Source of the DNA: Alphaproteobacteria bacterium
Lineage (GTDB): Bacteria > Pseudomonadota > Alphaproteobacteria > Caulobacterales > Maricaulaceae
Reading direction: 5' to 3'
DNA length: 64,000 nucleotides
Assembly: GCA_016124675.1 (NCBI GenBank)
Contig: WGNG01000014.1
Span: forward strand, 1 to 64,000
Program-made: the position numbers and the translations under genes
The notes under the pieces: generated by a model
What the model was told of the DNA's origin: nothing
The model's database searches: none
The model's input: only the letters and a program-made list of their open reading frames with translations
Shown here: one piece after another, positions 16,931 to 25,739 of the stretch
Position numbering within the stretch: the stretch's first letter is position 1
Layout of the letters: every line of letters begins with the position of its first letter

Positions 16931-18328
16931 TCAGCCCAGAAGCACGCGCGGATTCATGATGGAATGGGGGTCGAGCACGCCCTTGATGGCGCGCATGAGG
17001 CCCGCCTCGGCTGGCTTTCGCTGCAGGAACTCGGCCTGCTTGATCGTGCCGATGCCATGTTCGGCCGAGATGGATCCGTGATGGCGGTCCACCAGATCAT
17101 AGAGCTGCGCGGTGACCGGCGCAGCGCGGGCGAGGAATTCCTCGCCGCCGCCCGGCGCCCGGCGCGCGATGTTGAAATGCACATTGCCATCGCCGACATG
17201 GCCGAACGCGATCACCAGGGCGTCGTCCAGCGCGCTTTCGGCCAGCGCCGCCGCCTCGCCCATGAAGGCGGCCATGCGCGAGACCGGCACCGACACGTCA
17301 TGCTTGGCCGCCTTGCCGTGCGCCTTCTCGCCTTCGGGAATGGATTCGCGCAGCCGCCAGAATTCCGCCGCCTGGGCCTGGGACTGGGCGATCACGGCGT
17401 CGGAGACGAGGCCGCGCTCGAACGCCGCCTCCAGCGCGCGCTCCATCAGGACTGCGGCCCGGTCCGGCTCGCCGCTGGTCACCTCGATCAGCACGCACCA
17501 GTCCGGCTCGCCCGCCAGCGGGTGGCGCGCGCCGGGCACATGGGCGACCACCAGATCAAGCCCGATGCGCGGCATTAGTTCAAATGCGCACACCGCGCCG
17601 CCCGTGGACTCCTTCACCAGCGACAGCAAATCCACCGCGCCCGCCGGATCGGCGACCGCAGCGATCGCCACGCAGGTTGAGGCCGGGCGGGCGAACAGCT
17701 TCAGCGTCGCCGCCGTCACGACGCCCAGCGTGCCCTCGGCGCCGATGAACAACTGTTTGAGATCATAGCCGGTATTGTCCTTGCGCAGGCCCGCCAGATC
17801 CGACAGCACCTGACCGCCCGGCAGCACGGCCTCAAGTCCCAGGACCAGCTCGCGCATCATGCCGTAGCGCAGCACGTGCACGCCGCCGGCATTGGTGGAG
17901 ATGAGCCCGCCAATCATCGCCGAGCCTTGCGCGCCCAGCGAGAGCGGGAACAGCCGGCCCGCCGCCTGAGCGGCGTTCTGCACGGTTTCCAGTATGGCGC
18001 CCGCTTCACAGGTCAGCGAATCATTGGCCGGGTCGACCGCGCGCACGGCGCTCATCCGCTTCATCGAGATCACCACCTCGCCCAGGGGCGTGGACCCGCC
18101 GACCAGCCCGGTATTGCCGCCCTGGGGCAGCACCGCGATGCGGCGCGCGTGGCAGATATCGAGAATGCGCGCCACTTCCGCCGTGCTGGCGGGTTTCAGG
18201 AGCAGGGGCGCCGACCCCTGAAACCGTCCGCGCCAGTCGCGCGCATGGGGCGCGATCTCGTCGGGATCGCGGCTCCAGCTGGCGGGCGGCAGGGCGGATG
18301 TGAGGGCGTCGAGCGCATCAGTGTTCAT
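16931..18328 (-). CDS. FAD-binding oxidoreductase (GlcD / D-2-hydroxyglutarate dehydrogenase-like)
   Basis: The 465-residue protein has two domains. The FAD_binding_4 domain spans residues 1-230, with VLPQGGNTGLVGGSTPLG for FAD pyrophosphate and the ISTNAGGVHVLRYG loop. The C-terminal FAD-oxidase domain carries FGHVGDGNVHFN and SAEHGIGTIKQAEFL, with the metal and substrate His and Glu. This subfamily oxidises D-2-hydroxy acids (lactate, glycolate or 2-hydroxyglutarate). No glcE/glcF partner genes are nearby, which favours a single-subunit D-2-hydroxyacid dehydrogenase. Confidence 0.88.
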   Translation of the reverse strand: MNTDALDALTSALPPASWSRDPDEIAPHARDWRGRFQGSAPLLLKPASTAEVARILDICHARRIAVLPQGGNTGLVGGSTPLGEVVISMKRMSAVRAVDPANDSLTCEAGAILETVQNAAQAAGRLFPLSLGAQGSAMIGGLISTNAGGVHVLRYGMMRELVLGLEAVLPGGQVLSDLAGLRKDNTGYDLKQLFIGAEGTLGVVTAATLKLFARPASTCVAIAAVADPAGAVDLLSLVKESTGGAVCAFELMPRIGLDLVVAHVPGARHPLAGEPDWCVLIEVTSGEPDRAAVLMERALEAAFERGLVSDAVIAQSQAQAAEFWRLRESIPEGEKAHGKAAKHDVSVPVSRMAAFMGEAAALAESALDDALVIAFGHVGDGNVHFNIARRAPGGGEEFLARAAPVTAQLYDLVDRHHGSISAEHGIGTIKQAEFLQRKPAEAGLMRAIKGVLDPHSIMNPRVLLG

Positions 18329-18376
18329 GGGTCGCCATGATGCAGATCGTGCGGTTGCTGAACAGGGGGGCTGGCG

Positions 18377-19270
18377 TCAGGAAAGCGCAAATTCGCTGTC
18401 GAGCGCGGGCGCGCCGTCGCAGCTGACCTTTCCCTGCTCGTGCAGATGGATGAGGTGGGCCAGCACCGAATGGGCCGCCGCCGGGTGCAGCCGTGTGTCG
18501 ACATGGGCGTACATCGAGGCCACCAGCGCCCGTATGCGCTGCGGCCCGGCGGCGAGGTGGCCCAGGATCTGGCGTTCGCGCGCGCGCCGGTGGCCGATAT
18601 AGGCCGAGAGGAAAGACTGCGGCTTCTCGATCGCTGGTCCATGGGTGGGACGGATCAGCTTGAACTGCGCGTCGCGCACCCGTTCCAGGCTCGCCAGATA
18701 ATCGCCCATATGGCCCCCCGGCGGGCTGACGACCGAGGTGGACCAGCCCATGACATGGTCGCCGGAGAACAGCGTCTGCTCTTCGGCCAGCGCATAACAG
18801 ACATGATTGGCGGTGTGGCCGGGCGTGTGCATCGCCGTCAGGGTCCAGCCCGGCCCGGTGAACACGTCCCCGTCGGCGACCTCAAGATCGGGCCGGAAGC
18901 TGGCGTCATCGCCGGCCTCCAGGCGCACTTCTGTTTCGGCGCTTTCGCCGGGCTTCGGGCTCATCGCGTACACCTGGCAGCCATGCTTGCGCGCCAGCGG
19001 GTGGGCGAGGGGGCTGTGGTCCATATGGTGGTGGGTGACCAGAACATGGGTCACCCGCTCGCCGTCCAGCGCGGCGTCCAGCGCCGCTTCATGCTCGGCC
19101 AGGCGCGGGCCGGGATCGATCACCGCCACCTCGCCATGACCGATGATGAACACGCCGGTCCCGGTATAGGTGAAGGGTCCGGGATTGCGCGCAATGACCC
19201 GCCGCACCAGGGGCGAAAGCGTCTCGGCGGCCGCATAGGTGACATCAAGCTGATGGACAAAATCGATCAT
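18377..19270 (-). CDS. MBL-fold metallo-hydrolase (LACTB2-like)
   Basis: The 297-residue protein has a metallo-beta-lactamase fold with the full zinc set: THHHMDHSPL (HxHxDH), GHTANH and FSGDHVMGW, followed by a C-terminal winged-helix-like segment (ATGPQRIRALVASMYAHV region). This layout is typical of LACTB2-like nucleases and thioesterase-like hydrolases. ATG at 19270 overlaps the stop of the upstream ATP-grasp-like gene (ATGA); an earlier start at 19303 would run inside that gene. Confidence 0.85.
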   Translation of the reverse strand: MIDFVHQLDVTYAAAETLSPLVRRVIARNPGPFTYTGTGVFIIGHGEVAVIDPGPRLAEHEAALDAALDGERVTHVLVTHHHMDHSPLAHPLARKHGCQVYAMSPKPGESAETEVRLEAGDDASFRPDLEVADGDVFTGPGWTLTAMHTPGHTANHVCYALAEEQTLFSGDHVMGWSTSVVSPPGGHMGDYLASLERVRDAQFKLIRPTHGPAIEKPQSFLSAYIGHRRARERQILGHLAAGPQRIRALVASMYAHVDTRLHPAAAHSVLAHLIHLHEQGKVSCDGAPALDSEFALS

Positions 19271-20199
19271 GAAGCGGGGCTCGTCTGAAGAAGGGTTTCG
19301 CAATGGAGCCGCAGCTGCGCTGCGATCTGCCGGGTGGCGGTCAGCTTGTCACGCAGGGGCAGGGAGACGGGCGGCCCCATATCGGTCTTGTTGGCGTCGA
19401 CGATCCAGATATCGCCCGTCCTGCGGTCCCTCAGCACGTCCAGCCCGCCCCAGTCGAGCCGCAGCTGCGCACAGAAGCCGGCGATCTGGCGGCGCTCCGC
19501 GCCGCTGAACACCGCCTCGGACGCTGTCAGGCGCACCTCGGCGTTATGATTCTCGAACCGTCTCGCGGCGGGGCGGCGCTTGACGAACACGGACGCGATC
19601 TGTCCGCCGACCGTCACGCAGCGCAGATCTTCAGCCATCCCGTCCGGCGCGACTGTATCGATCAGGCGTTGGTAACAACGCCCGGGCGCGCGTGTCACCG
19701 GGCCCGTGCGCACCGTCCCGTCATGGGCGGCGTTTGTCTCCGACTTGTCCACAAACGGCGCGCCAGGGCGTTCAGGATCAACGGCGAGGGTGCGGCCGAA
19801 CGCCGCCTCGAACGCCTGCGCCACGCGCGATTTGGAGATGTCGGCGCAGTCGAGATTCATCCCCGCGCCTGTCCACCCCTCAGGGCGCGCGCTGTAGGTG
19901 GCGTCCTCGAAATGAAACAGGATGTCGGTGTCGTCACGGCTGCGCGCCAGGCGCAGGCCGGACAGGCGCGCCGCCGCCCAGATCAGGAACCAGGGCCTTG
20001 GCGCATGCGGCGCAAAACCGATGCGCGGCCCGTCGCGCACCACCTCGGCTTCCAGGGATTTGACGGCCAGGAAATACGGCGTCCAGTGCGCGAAATCGCT
20101 CAGCACCGCAGGCGACAACGGCACGCGCACCCCCGTCGCGCGCACGCGCAACGCCGCGCCGTCCAGCGCAAAGTCATGCCACCAGGCTCGCGGATGCAT
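19267..20199 (-). CDS. ATP-grasp-like protein of unknown substrate
   Basis: The 310-residue product ends in a segment resembling the ATP-grasp active site: DWGGLDVLRDRRTGDIWIVDANKTDMGPP, with the Asp-x-Asn metal ligands. A preceding Lys/Arg-rich strand (GGQIASVFVKRRPAARRF) could bind the nucleotide phosphate. The N-terminal half (residues 1-150) matches nothing I recognise. ATG at 20199 was chosen because the upstream 48 codons are unlike a protein start. It is translationally coupled to the MBL hydrolase, suggesting a shared pathway. Confidence 0.55.
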   Translation of the reverse strand: MHPRAWWHDFALDGAALRVRATGVRVPLSPAVLSDFAHWTPYFLAVKSLEAEVVRDGPRIGFAPHAPRPWFLIWAAARLSGLRLARSRDDTDILFHFEDATYSARPEGWTGAGMNLDCADISKSRVAQAFEAAFGRTLAVDPERPGAPFVDKSETNAAHDGTVRTGPVTRAPGRCYQRLIDTVAPDGMAEDLRCVTVGGQIASVFVKRRPAARRFENHNAEVRLTASEAVFSGAERRQIAGFCAQLRLDWGGLDVLRDRRTGDIWIVDANKTDMGPPVSLPLRDKLTATRQIAAQLRLHCETLLQTSPAS

Positions 20200-20334
20200 G
20201 GACGGGCCTCCCTGGTCCCGAGCGCACTCTATGCCGTCCGCCCGCCCGCGCAACTCAAGTGGCTGTGAGCGGCTCGCTGGCCCGGCGCTTGCTTGGGACA
20301 TGGCCGGCGCAGCGCGGAGCCAGCGGAGGCGGTC

Positions 20335-20535
20335 ATGGGGCAAAGGTTCGCGACAGCAGCGATGTGGCTCAGCGCACGCCTGCGCATGGCGGCGCTGGCC
20401 ATGCTGGCGGTGATCGTGGTGCGGGCGGCGGCGGGTTCGCCAGAAGCCGGGGCGCCGGCGCCCGCTTCAGCCCCAATTCACAATTACAATGCCAGCGCGT
20501 CGGCGATACACACTGCAGGAGATTTGAGAGCTTGA
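20335..20535 (+). CDS. Possible small membrane or exported protein
   Basis: This is a 66-codon frame with GGAGG six bases before its ATG. It would encode one hydrophobic helix (LRMAALAMLAVIVVRAAAG) and a low-complexity Pro/Ala/Ser tail. It fills much of the 440-base gap between the ATP-grasp-like gene and oppB. No homologue is recognised and it may not be real; the good ribosome site and helix are the only support. Confidence 0.3.
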   Translation: MGQRFATAAMWLSARLRMAALAMLAVIVVRAAAGSPEAGAPAPASAPIHNYNASASAIHTAGDLRA

Positions 20536-20641
20536 CCTTTTGTGTGCTTGACTACACCCGACTGCGGGCTGCCCTTGATCGGGCCGGACGCAGCGACCAC
20601 AAACCTGTTTCCGTCCGTCTCAATAGTCGAATTTGCACCGT

Positions 20642-21574
20642 ATGATCGGATACATCGCCCGCCGCCTGCTTGTCGCCGTGCCGACGGTGCTGGTCGTGAT
20701 CACGGTGGCGTTCTTCATGATGCGCATCGCGCCGGGCGGGCCGTTCGATCTTGAACAACCCATGCCCGAACAGATTCGCCAGAACATTCTGGCGGCGTAC
20801 GGCATGGACCAGCCGGTGTGGAAGCAATACCTTGATTATCTTGCGGGCCTGGCCAGCGGCGATCTGGGTCCGTCCCTGAAGTTCCGCGACAAGGACGTCG
20901 CGGACATCATTGCAGAAGGCTTTCCGGTCTCGGCCACGATCGGGCTGCTGTCGATCGCGCTGGCGCTGATGGTCGGGTCGCTCCTGGGCTCCATCGCGGC
21001 CCTGCGCCAGAATACATCGGCCGATTTCGGCGTGGTCGGTTTCGCCACCGTCGGCATTGTCATTCCGCCCTTTGTCGTGGGCCCGGTCCTGTCGCTGGTG
21101 GTGGGAATCTATCTCGGCTGGCTGCCGTCGGGCGGTCTTGATCCACGCCTTGGCATGACCGTCGACCGGCTGATCCTGCCCGTGGCGACGCTCGCCTTGC
21201 CGCAGATCGCCATCATCTCGCGCCTGATGCGCGCCTCGATGATCGAGGTGCTCCGCTCCAACTATATCCGCACGGCGCGCGCCAAGGGGCTGTCGGCCGG
21301 TACGGTGATCGTGCGCCACGCCATGCGCAGCGCGATTTTGCCGCTGGTGAGTTATATCGGCCCGGCGGCGGCGGCGCTGCTCACCGGCTCTATCGTGATT
21401 GAACAGGTATTCTCGCTGCCCGGCATCGGGCGCCAATTCGTCTTCGCCGCGCTGCAGCGCGATTACACGGTCGTGATGGGGGTGGTGATTCTCTACGCCA
21501 GCCTCATCATCCTGCTCAATCTGGTGGCGGATCTGCTCTACGCGGCGCTTAACCCGAAAGTGAAGTACGACTGA
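20642..21574 (+). CDS. oppB: Peptide ABC transporter permease (OppB/DppB family)
   Basis: The 310-residue permease has six helices. The start MIGYIARRLLVAVPTVLVV and the APGGPFD periplasmic stretch are typical of OppB. The cytoplasmic EAA loop (RTARAKGLSAGTVIVRHAMRSAILPLVSYIGP) contacts the ATPase. It overlaps oppC by one base (TGATG). The substrate is a peptide or related compound. OppD/OppF ATPase genes are not found in the window. Confidence 0.93.
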   Translation: MIGYIARRLLVAVPTVLVVITVAFFMMRIAPGGPFDLEQPMPEQIRQNILAAYGMDQPVWKQYLDYLAGLASGDLGPSLKFRDKDVADIIAEGFPVSATIGLLSIALALMVGSLLGSIAALRQNTSADFGVVGFATVGIVIPPFVVGPVLSLVVGIYLGWLPSGGLDPRLGMTVDRLILPVATLALPQIAIISRLMRASMIEVLRSNYIRTARAKGLSAGTVIVRHAMRSAILPLVSYIGPAAAALLTGSIVIEQVFSLPGIGRQFVFAALQRDYTVVMGVVILYASLIILLNLVADLLYAALNPKVKYD

Positions 21575-22479
21575 TGGTGTTCACGTCCACTCCATCGGAG
21601 AAGTCCGACCTGCTCGAAAAGAGCGCGATCCAGGGCCGCTCCCTCTGGGACGATGCGCGCGCGCGCCTGCTGCGCAACAAGGCCGCCGTCGCGAGCATGA
21701 TCGTCCTGGGGATACTGGTGCTGCTGGCCTTCGCCGGCCCGTTCCTCTGGATCCATGACAGTGGCGAGATCTATCGCGACCGGGTGCAAATCCCCCCGAC
21801 GCTGGAGAACTGGCATATTTTCGGCACCGATGCACAGGGGCGCGATCTGTTCGCGCGCACCATGGTGGGCTTGCGCATGTCGCTGCTGGTCGGCGTCGTG
21901 GCCACCGCCGTATCGCTGGTGATCGGTGTTGTCTGGGGCGCTACCGCCGGCTTCCTCGGCGGGCGCGTCGATCAGATCATGATGCGCATCGTCGACGTGC
22001 TGTATGCGCTGCCCTTCATCTTCTTCGTGATCATCCTGATGGTCGTCTTCGGACGAAACATCATCCTCATCTTCGTCGCCATCGGCGCGGTGGAGTGGCT
22101 GACCATGGCGCGCATTGTACGCGGCCAGACCATCTCATTACGCGCCATGGAGTTCGTGGAGGCCGCGCAGGCTGCGGGCGTCAGCCAGTCAGCCATCATC
22201 CGGCGCCATATCGTCCCCAACGTGCTGGGGCCGGTGGTGGTCTACGTCACCCTTACCATTCCGGTGGTGATCCTGGCTGAAAGCTTCCTGAGCTTCCTCG
22301 GCCTTGGCGTGCAGGAGCCGCTGACCTCGCTCGGCAATCTCATCGCCAGCGGCGCGCGCGACATGGAGATCGCCAACTGGACGCTGCTCTTTCCGGCCGC
22401 GACCATGATGCTGACCCTGTTCTGCTTCAACTTCATCGGGGACGGGCTGCGCGACGCGATCGATCCCAAGGACCGCTGA
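21574..22479 (+). CDS. oppC: Peptide ABC transporter permease (OppC/DppC family)
   Basis: The 301-residue permease has an N-terminal cytosolic extension (KSDLLEKSAIQGRSLWDDARAR), a first helix, and the OppC signature FGTDAQGRDLFARTMVGLRMSL. The EAA loop is FVEAAQAAGVSQSAIIRRHIVPN. It is the partner of oppB in the heterodimeric channel. The binding-protein gene follows only after two inverted genes, 1.6 kb away. Confidence 0.93.
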   Translation: MVFTSTPSEKSDLLEKSAIQGRSLWDDARARLLRNKAAVASMIVLGILVLLAFAGPFLWIHDSGEIYRDRVQIPPTLENWHIFGTDAQGRDLFARTMVGLRMSLLVGVVATAVSLVIGVVWGATAGFLGGRVDQIMMRIVDVLYALPFIFFVIILMVVFGRNIILIFVAIGAVEWLTMARIVRGQTISLRAMEFVEAAQAAGVSQSAIIRRHIVPNVLGPVVVYVTLTIPVVILAESFLSFLGLGVQEPLTSLGNLIASGARDMEIANWTLLFPAATMMLTLFCFNFIGDGLRDAIDPKDR

Positions 22480-22513
22480 TCGCGCCGCCCCGGGGCGCCC
22501 GCCGGCCCGGCGG

Positions 22514-23164
22514 CTATTCCAGCCGGCGCACCCGCATCGCCCGGCCTTCGCCATTGATGCGCAGGAAGAAGCCGCCTGCGCCCGCGCGCCGTATCTGCGC
22601 CGTGAGCACCTCGCCGTCACGCCTGCGCGGCACGTCGACGCGCATGGCGTCGGTGACCTCCCAGACCTGTCCGTTGGTCATGTGGAAGCGGCTTGTGTTG
22701 TAGCCATGGATGGAGACGCGGTCGATGATCAGCTCGATCATATGGATCTGACCGTCTTCGCGCCGCTCGATCACCTGGGCGTCGCCAGCGGCTTCCGCGC
22801 TCGCGAGCGGCCCCATGGCCTCAGCCTGCGCCGGACGCTCCCGCCCGTCCGGCGTGTCGCCGCGCCAGGCGAACAGGGATGACAGGCGCGGCAGGCTGGG
22901 CATGTTCAGGCCAAATCCCTCACGCTCGACCGCTTCAATCTCGGCGCTGTCCACAGCAACAACGCTGCCGGTGTCCACGTTTTGGGCCAGCGCGTCTGCG
23001 GCCTGGTCGAAACAGGCGAGCCGGGCCTGAGCGTCCTCGACCTGGCGGCACGCCAGAATTGGATCGAGCGGCGTGTCGGCGAAGGCGGCCGGCGCGGCGC
23101 CGAGCATGAGACAGGCTGCAGCCAGGCGGCCGGACGTTCGGCGAAGGCGGACAGGCAGGGCCAT
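22514..23164 (-). CDS. Exported protein of unknown function, tandem paralogue A
   Basis: The 216-residue protein has a cleavable signal (LAAACLMLGAAPAAFA). Its mature N-terminus, PLDPILACRQVEDAQARLACFDQ, has two Cys spaced as in small envelope proteins with the CxxxxDxxxRLxCFD pattern. The ATG at 23164 is preferred because GGAAGGA lies six bases upstream. It shares VDTGSVVAVD, a MPSLPRLSSL region and a C-terminal RVRRL with the next gene. Function is unknown. It sits inverted between oppC and the binding-protein gene. Confidence 0.65.
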   Translation of the reverse strand: MALPVRLRRTSGRLAAACLMLGAAPAAFADTPLDPILACRQVEDAQARLACFDQAADALAQNVDTGSVVAVDSAEIEAVEREGFGLNMPSLPRLSSLFAWRGDTPDGRERPAQAEAMGPLASAEAAGDAQVIERREDGQIHMIELIIDRVSIHGYNTSRFHMTNGQVWEVTDAMRVDVPRRRDGEVLTAQIRRAGAGGFFLRINGEGRAMRVRRLE

Positions 23165-23186
23165 GGGAAATCCTTCCACAATTGCT

Positions 23187-23804
23187 TCAGTCGGTGCGTC
23201 TCACCCGGAATCGCCGGGGATGGTGGCTCAGTGTCATGAAGTGCGACCCCATCGCGCCAGGCAGAAGGTCGGCGGTCAGGCCCTCCTCCAGGCGTGACCG
23301 GGTCACCCGGCCGAAACTAGTTGAGTCAGTCTGGACCCAGACCTGACCGTTGGCGAGCGTCACCACGGCCTTGCCGGCGTGATCATAGCTCACCTCGGCC
23401 ACCGGCAGGGCGCGCATCTCGTCAACCCCGCCATCGGCCCGGTAGACGATCTGGCTGCCGTCTTCCAGCGTTTCGGTCTCGGCCTCGCCATCGCCCGCGC
23501 CGCCGCGGCGCAATAGCGAGGTCAGGCGCTGCACGCCCGGCATGGTGATGCCGTAGCTTTCGCGCTCCAGCGCGCGCACCGCCTCGCGTTCGATCACCAC
23601 CACGCGCCCGGTGTCGACGGCCTCGGCGAAGCGGGCGAGCTCCCGCTCGAGACAGGCGAACCGCTCGGGCTCGGCCTGCACGGCGCGGCAGGCGATCAGC
23701 GCGGCGTAGGCGGGCGAGGGCGGCTCGTCCTGCCGGGCCAGGGCTGGAGAAACGGTCAGGGCGGCGCCCATCAACAGGGCGGCGGCGAAGCGAGTGACAG
23801 CCAT
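23187..23804 (-). CDS. Exported protein of unknown function, tandem paralogue B
   Basis: The 205-residue protein has a signal peptide (FAAALLMGAALTVSPALA). The Cys-containing segment LIACRAVQAEPERFACLERE, VDTGRVVVIERE, MPGVQRLTSLLRRG and the final RVRR align with paralogue A 22 bases downstream. The C-terminal half is predicted to be beta-rich (VSYDHAGKAVVTLANGQVWVQ), like an SH3-type fold. The start at 23804 gives the best signal sequence; an ATG at 23831 is possible. Confidence 0.62.
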   Translation of the reverse strand: MAVTRFAAALLMGAALTVSPALARQDEPPSPAYAALIACRAVQAEPERFACLERELARFAEAVDTGRVVVIEREAVRALERESYGITMPGVQRLTSLLRRGGAGDGEAETETLEDGSQIVYRADGGVDEMRALPVAEVSYDHAGKAVVTLANGQVWVQTDSTSFGRVTRSRLEEGLTADLLPGAMGSHFMTLSHHPRRFRVRRTD

Positions 23805-24065
23805 CGTCAGGTCCACCGGTTTAGCTTGCATTCACCTACAGTCCTCTAGGACAGTCGCGTTACGTCAAGAGCCCTGCGCGGTCGTACGGTGCCGGGCGGC
23901 AGCGGCCGCGCCGGATTCGTGTTCCGGACAGCTTCGCGCTATGACATTACTATGCGTCGGCTGATCAGACCAATAAGGGACTGATGGCCACGCCACCACA
24001 CACGCCGCGCCTGGCGCGGACACGGCGCGCGATGCGCCGGCCCATCCATGGAGGAGACCGCCTTG

Positions 24066-25703
24066 ATGACACTGACCCGACGTCTGATCCTGCTCACGGC
24101 TGCGGGCGCTGCGGCGCTGACGCTGGCTGCCTGCGGCGACCGTTCCGGCGGCGGTGATCCGGATTCTGTGGTGCTCCATCGCGGCAATAACGCCGAGCCG
24201 CTGTCGCTGGACCCGCACAAGGCCCAGGGCGTGTGGGAGAACAACATCATCGGAGACATGTTCATCGGCCTGTTCACCGAAGCCCCCGACGGCTCGCCAA
24301 TTCCGGGCATGGCGGAGACCTGGGAGACATCCGAAGACGGGCTGAGCTGGACCTTCACCTTGCGCGAGGCGCAGTGGAGCGACGGCGAACCGGTGACGGC
24401 GCACGATTTCGTGTTCGGCTTCCGCCGCATCCTCAATCCGCTCACCCTGTCAGAGTATTCCAAGGTCCTCTACCCGATCCGCAATGCGCGCAACGTCAAT
24501 TTCGACCCCGAGAACAATCCGCCCGAGACGCTGGGCGTGACCGCGCTGGACGAGCGCACGCTGCGCATCGATCTGGAGTTTCCCGCGCCCTACCTGCCGG
24601 GGCTTCTGACCCACTACACCACCTTCCCGCTGCCCGCCCATGTGGTGGAGCGTTTCGGGGACGCCTGGATCCAGCCGCAGAACATCCAGACCAATGGCGC
24701 CTACACCCTGGTGAACTGGCGCGCGAACGACTTCGTCCATCTGCGCCGCAATCCCAATTTCTGGGACAATGAGAATGTCTGCATTGACGAGGTGTTCTTC
24801 TATCCGATGGTCGACAACGCCGCCGCCGAACGGCGTGTGCGCAATGGCGAGATGGATGTGAATGCTGACTTCGCCGGCCAGAACCTGGAATTCCTGCGCC
24901 AGCAGATCCCCGATTATGTCCGCGTCCACCCCTATATGGGCCTGACCTATTTCTCGTTTAACACCGCCATCGAGCCCTTCAACGACGCGCGCGTGCGCAA
25001 TGCGCTGTCGATGGCCATCGACCGGGAGTTCATCGTCAACGAGATCCGCCGCTCGGGCGAGGATCCCGCCTACAGCTTCGTGCCGCCGACCATCGCGGAC
25101 TATCCGTCGACGGCGCGGATGAGCTGGGCGGACCTGTCCATGGACGAGCGCCGCGCCCGCGCCCGCGAACTGCTCGAAGAGGCCGGCTTCGGCCCGGACA
25201 ATCCCTTGCGTTTCACCTTTGGCTACCGCACCTCTGGCGATAATCCGCGCGTGGCGCCGGTGGTGCAGCGTGACTGGGCGGAGATCGCCCCCTGGGTGCG
25301 CGCCGAGATCGTGGGCGCCGAGGCGCAGATTCACTACGCCAACATGCGCGCCGGTGATTTCGAGGTCGGCGATGGCGGCTGGATCGCGGACTATAACGAC
25401 GTCTACAACTTCCTCTTCCTGGGGGAGAGCCGCTCCATCCCGATGAACTATTCGCGTTTCACCAACGCGGAGTTTGACGAGCGGGTGGCCTTGGCCAACC
25501 AGCAGCTGGACCTCGAGGCGCGCGGCCGGATGATGGCCGAGGCCGAGCAGATCCTGCTCGACGAACAGCCCGTCATGCCGATCCACTATCTGGTGAACCG
25601 CGCGCTGGTCAGCCCGTCCGTCACCGGCTGGGTGGACAACGCCAACCATATTCACCGCACGCGCTATCTGTGCTTCGCAGACCAGGAGGACGCCGCGCAG
25701 TAA
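24066..25703 (+). CDS. oppA: Peptide ABC transporter substrate-binding lipoprotein (OppA family)
   Basis: The 545-residue SBP_bac_5 protein has a signal with a twin-arginine-like start (TLTRRLILL) and lipobox LAAC, so it is a periplasmic lipoprotein. Family features are SLDPHKAQG, the GMAETWETSEDGLSWTFTLR repeat, AHDFVFGFRRILNP and VRNALSMAIDREFIV. The size and the Glu/Asp pocket resemble OppA for oligopeptides. GGAGGAG is nine bases upstream of the ATG. It is probably the receptor for the upstream oppBC permeases, though separated by two inverted genes. Confidence 0.92.
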   Translation: MTLTRRLILLTAAGAAALTLAACGDRSGGGDPDSVVLHRGNNAEPLSLDPHKAQGVWENNIIGDMFIGLFTEAPDGSPIPGMAETWETSEDGLSWTFTLREAQWSDGEPVTAHDFVFGFRRILNPLTLSEYSKVLYPIRNARNVNFDPENNPPETLGVTALDERTLRIDLEFPAPYLPGLLTHYTTFPLPAHVVERFGDAWIQPQNIQTNGAYTLVNWRANDFVHLRRNPNFWDNENVCIDEVFFYPMVDNAAAERRVRNGEMDVNADFAGQNLEFLRQQIPDYVRVHPYMGLTYFSFNTAIEPFNDARVRNALSMAIDREFIVNEIRRSGEDPAYSFVPPTIADYPSTARMSWADLSMDERRARARELLEEAGFGPDNPLRFTFGYRTSGDNPRVAPVVQRDWAEIAPWVRAEIVGAEAQIHYANMRAGDFEVGDGGWIADYNDVYNFLFLGESRSIPMNYSRFTNAEFDERVALANQQLDLEARGRMMAEAEQILLDEQPVMPIHYLVNRALVSPSVTGWVDNANHIHRTRYLCFADQEDAAQ

Positions 25704-25739
25704 GGCGCGGCCGGTTGACGCGGGGGAGGCGGCCTGACC

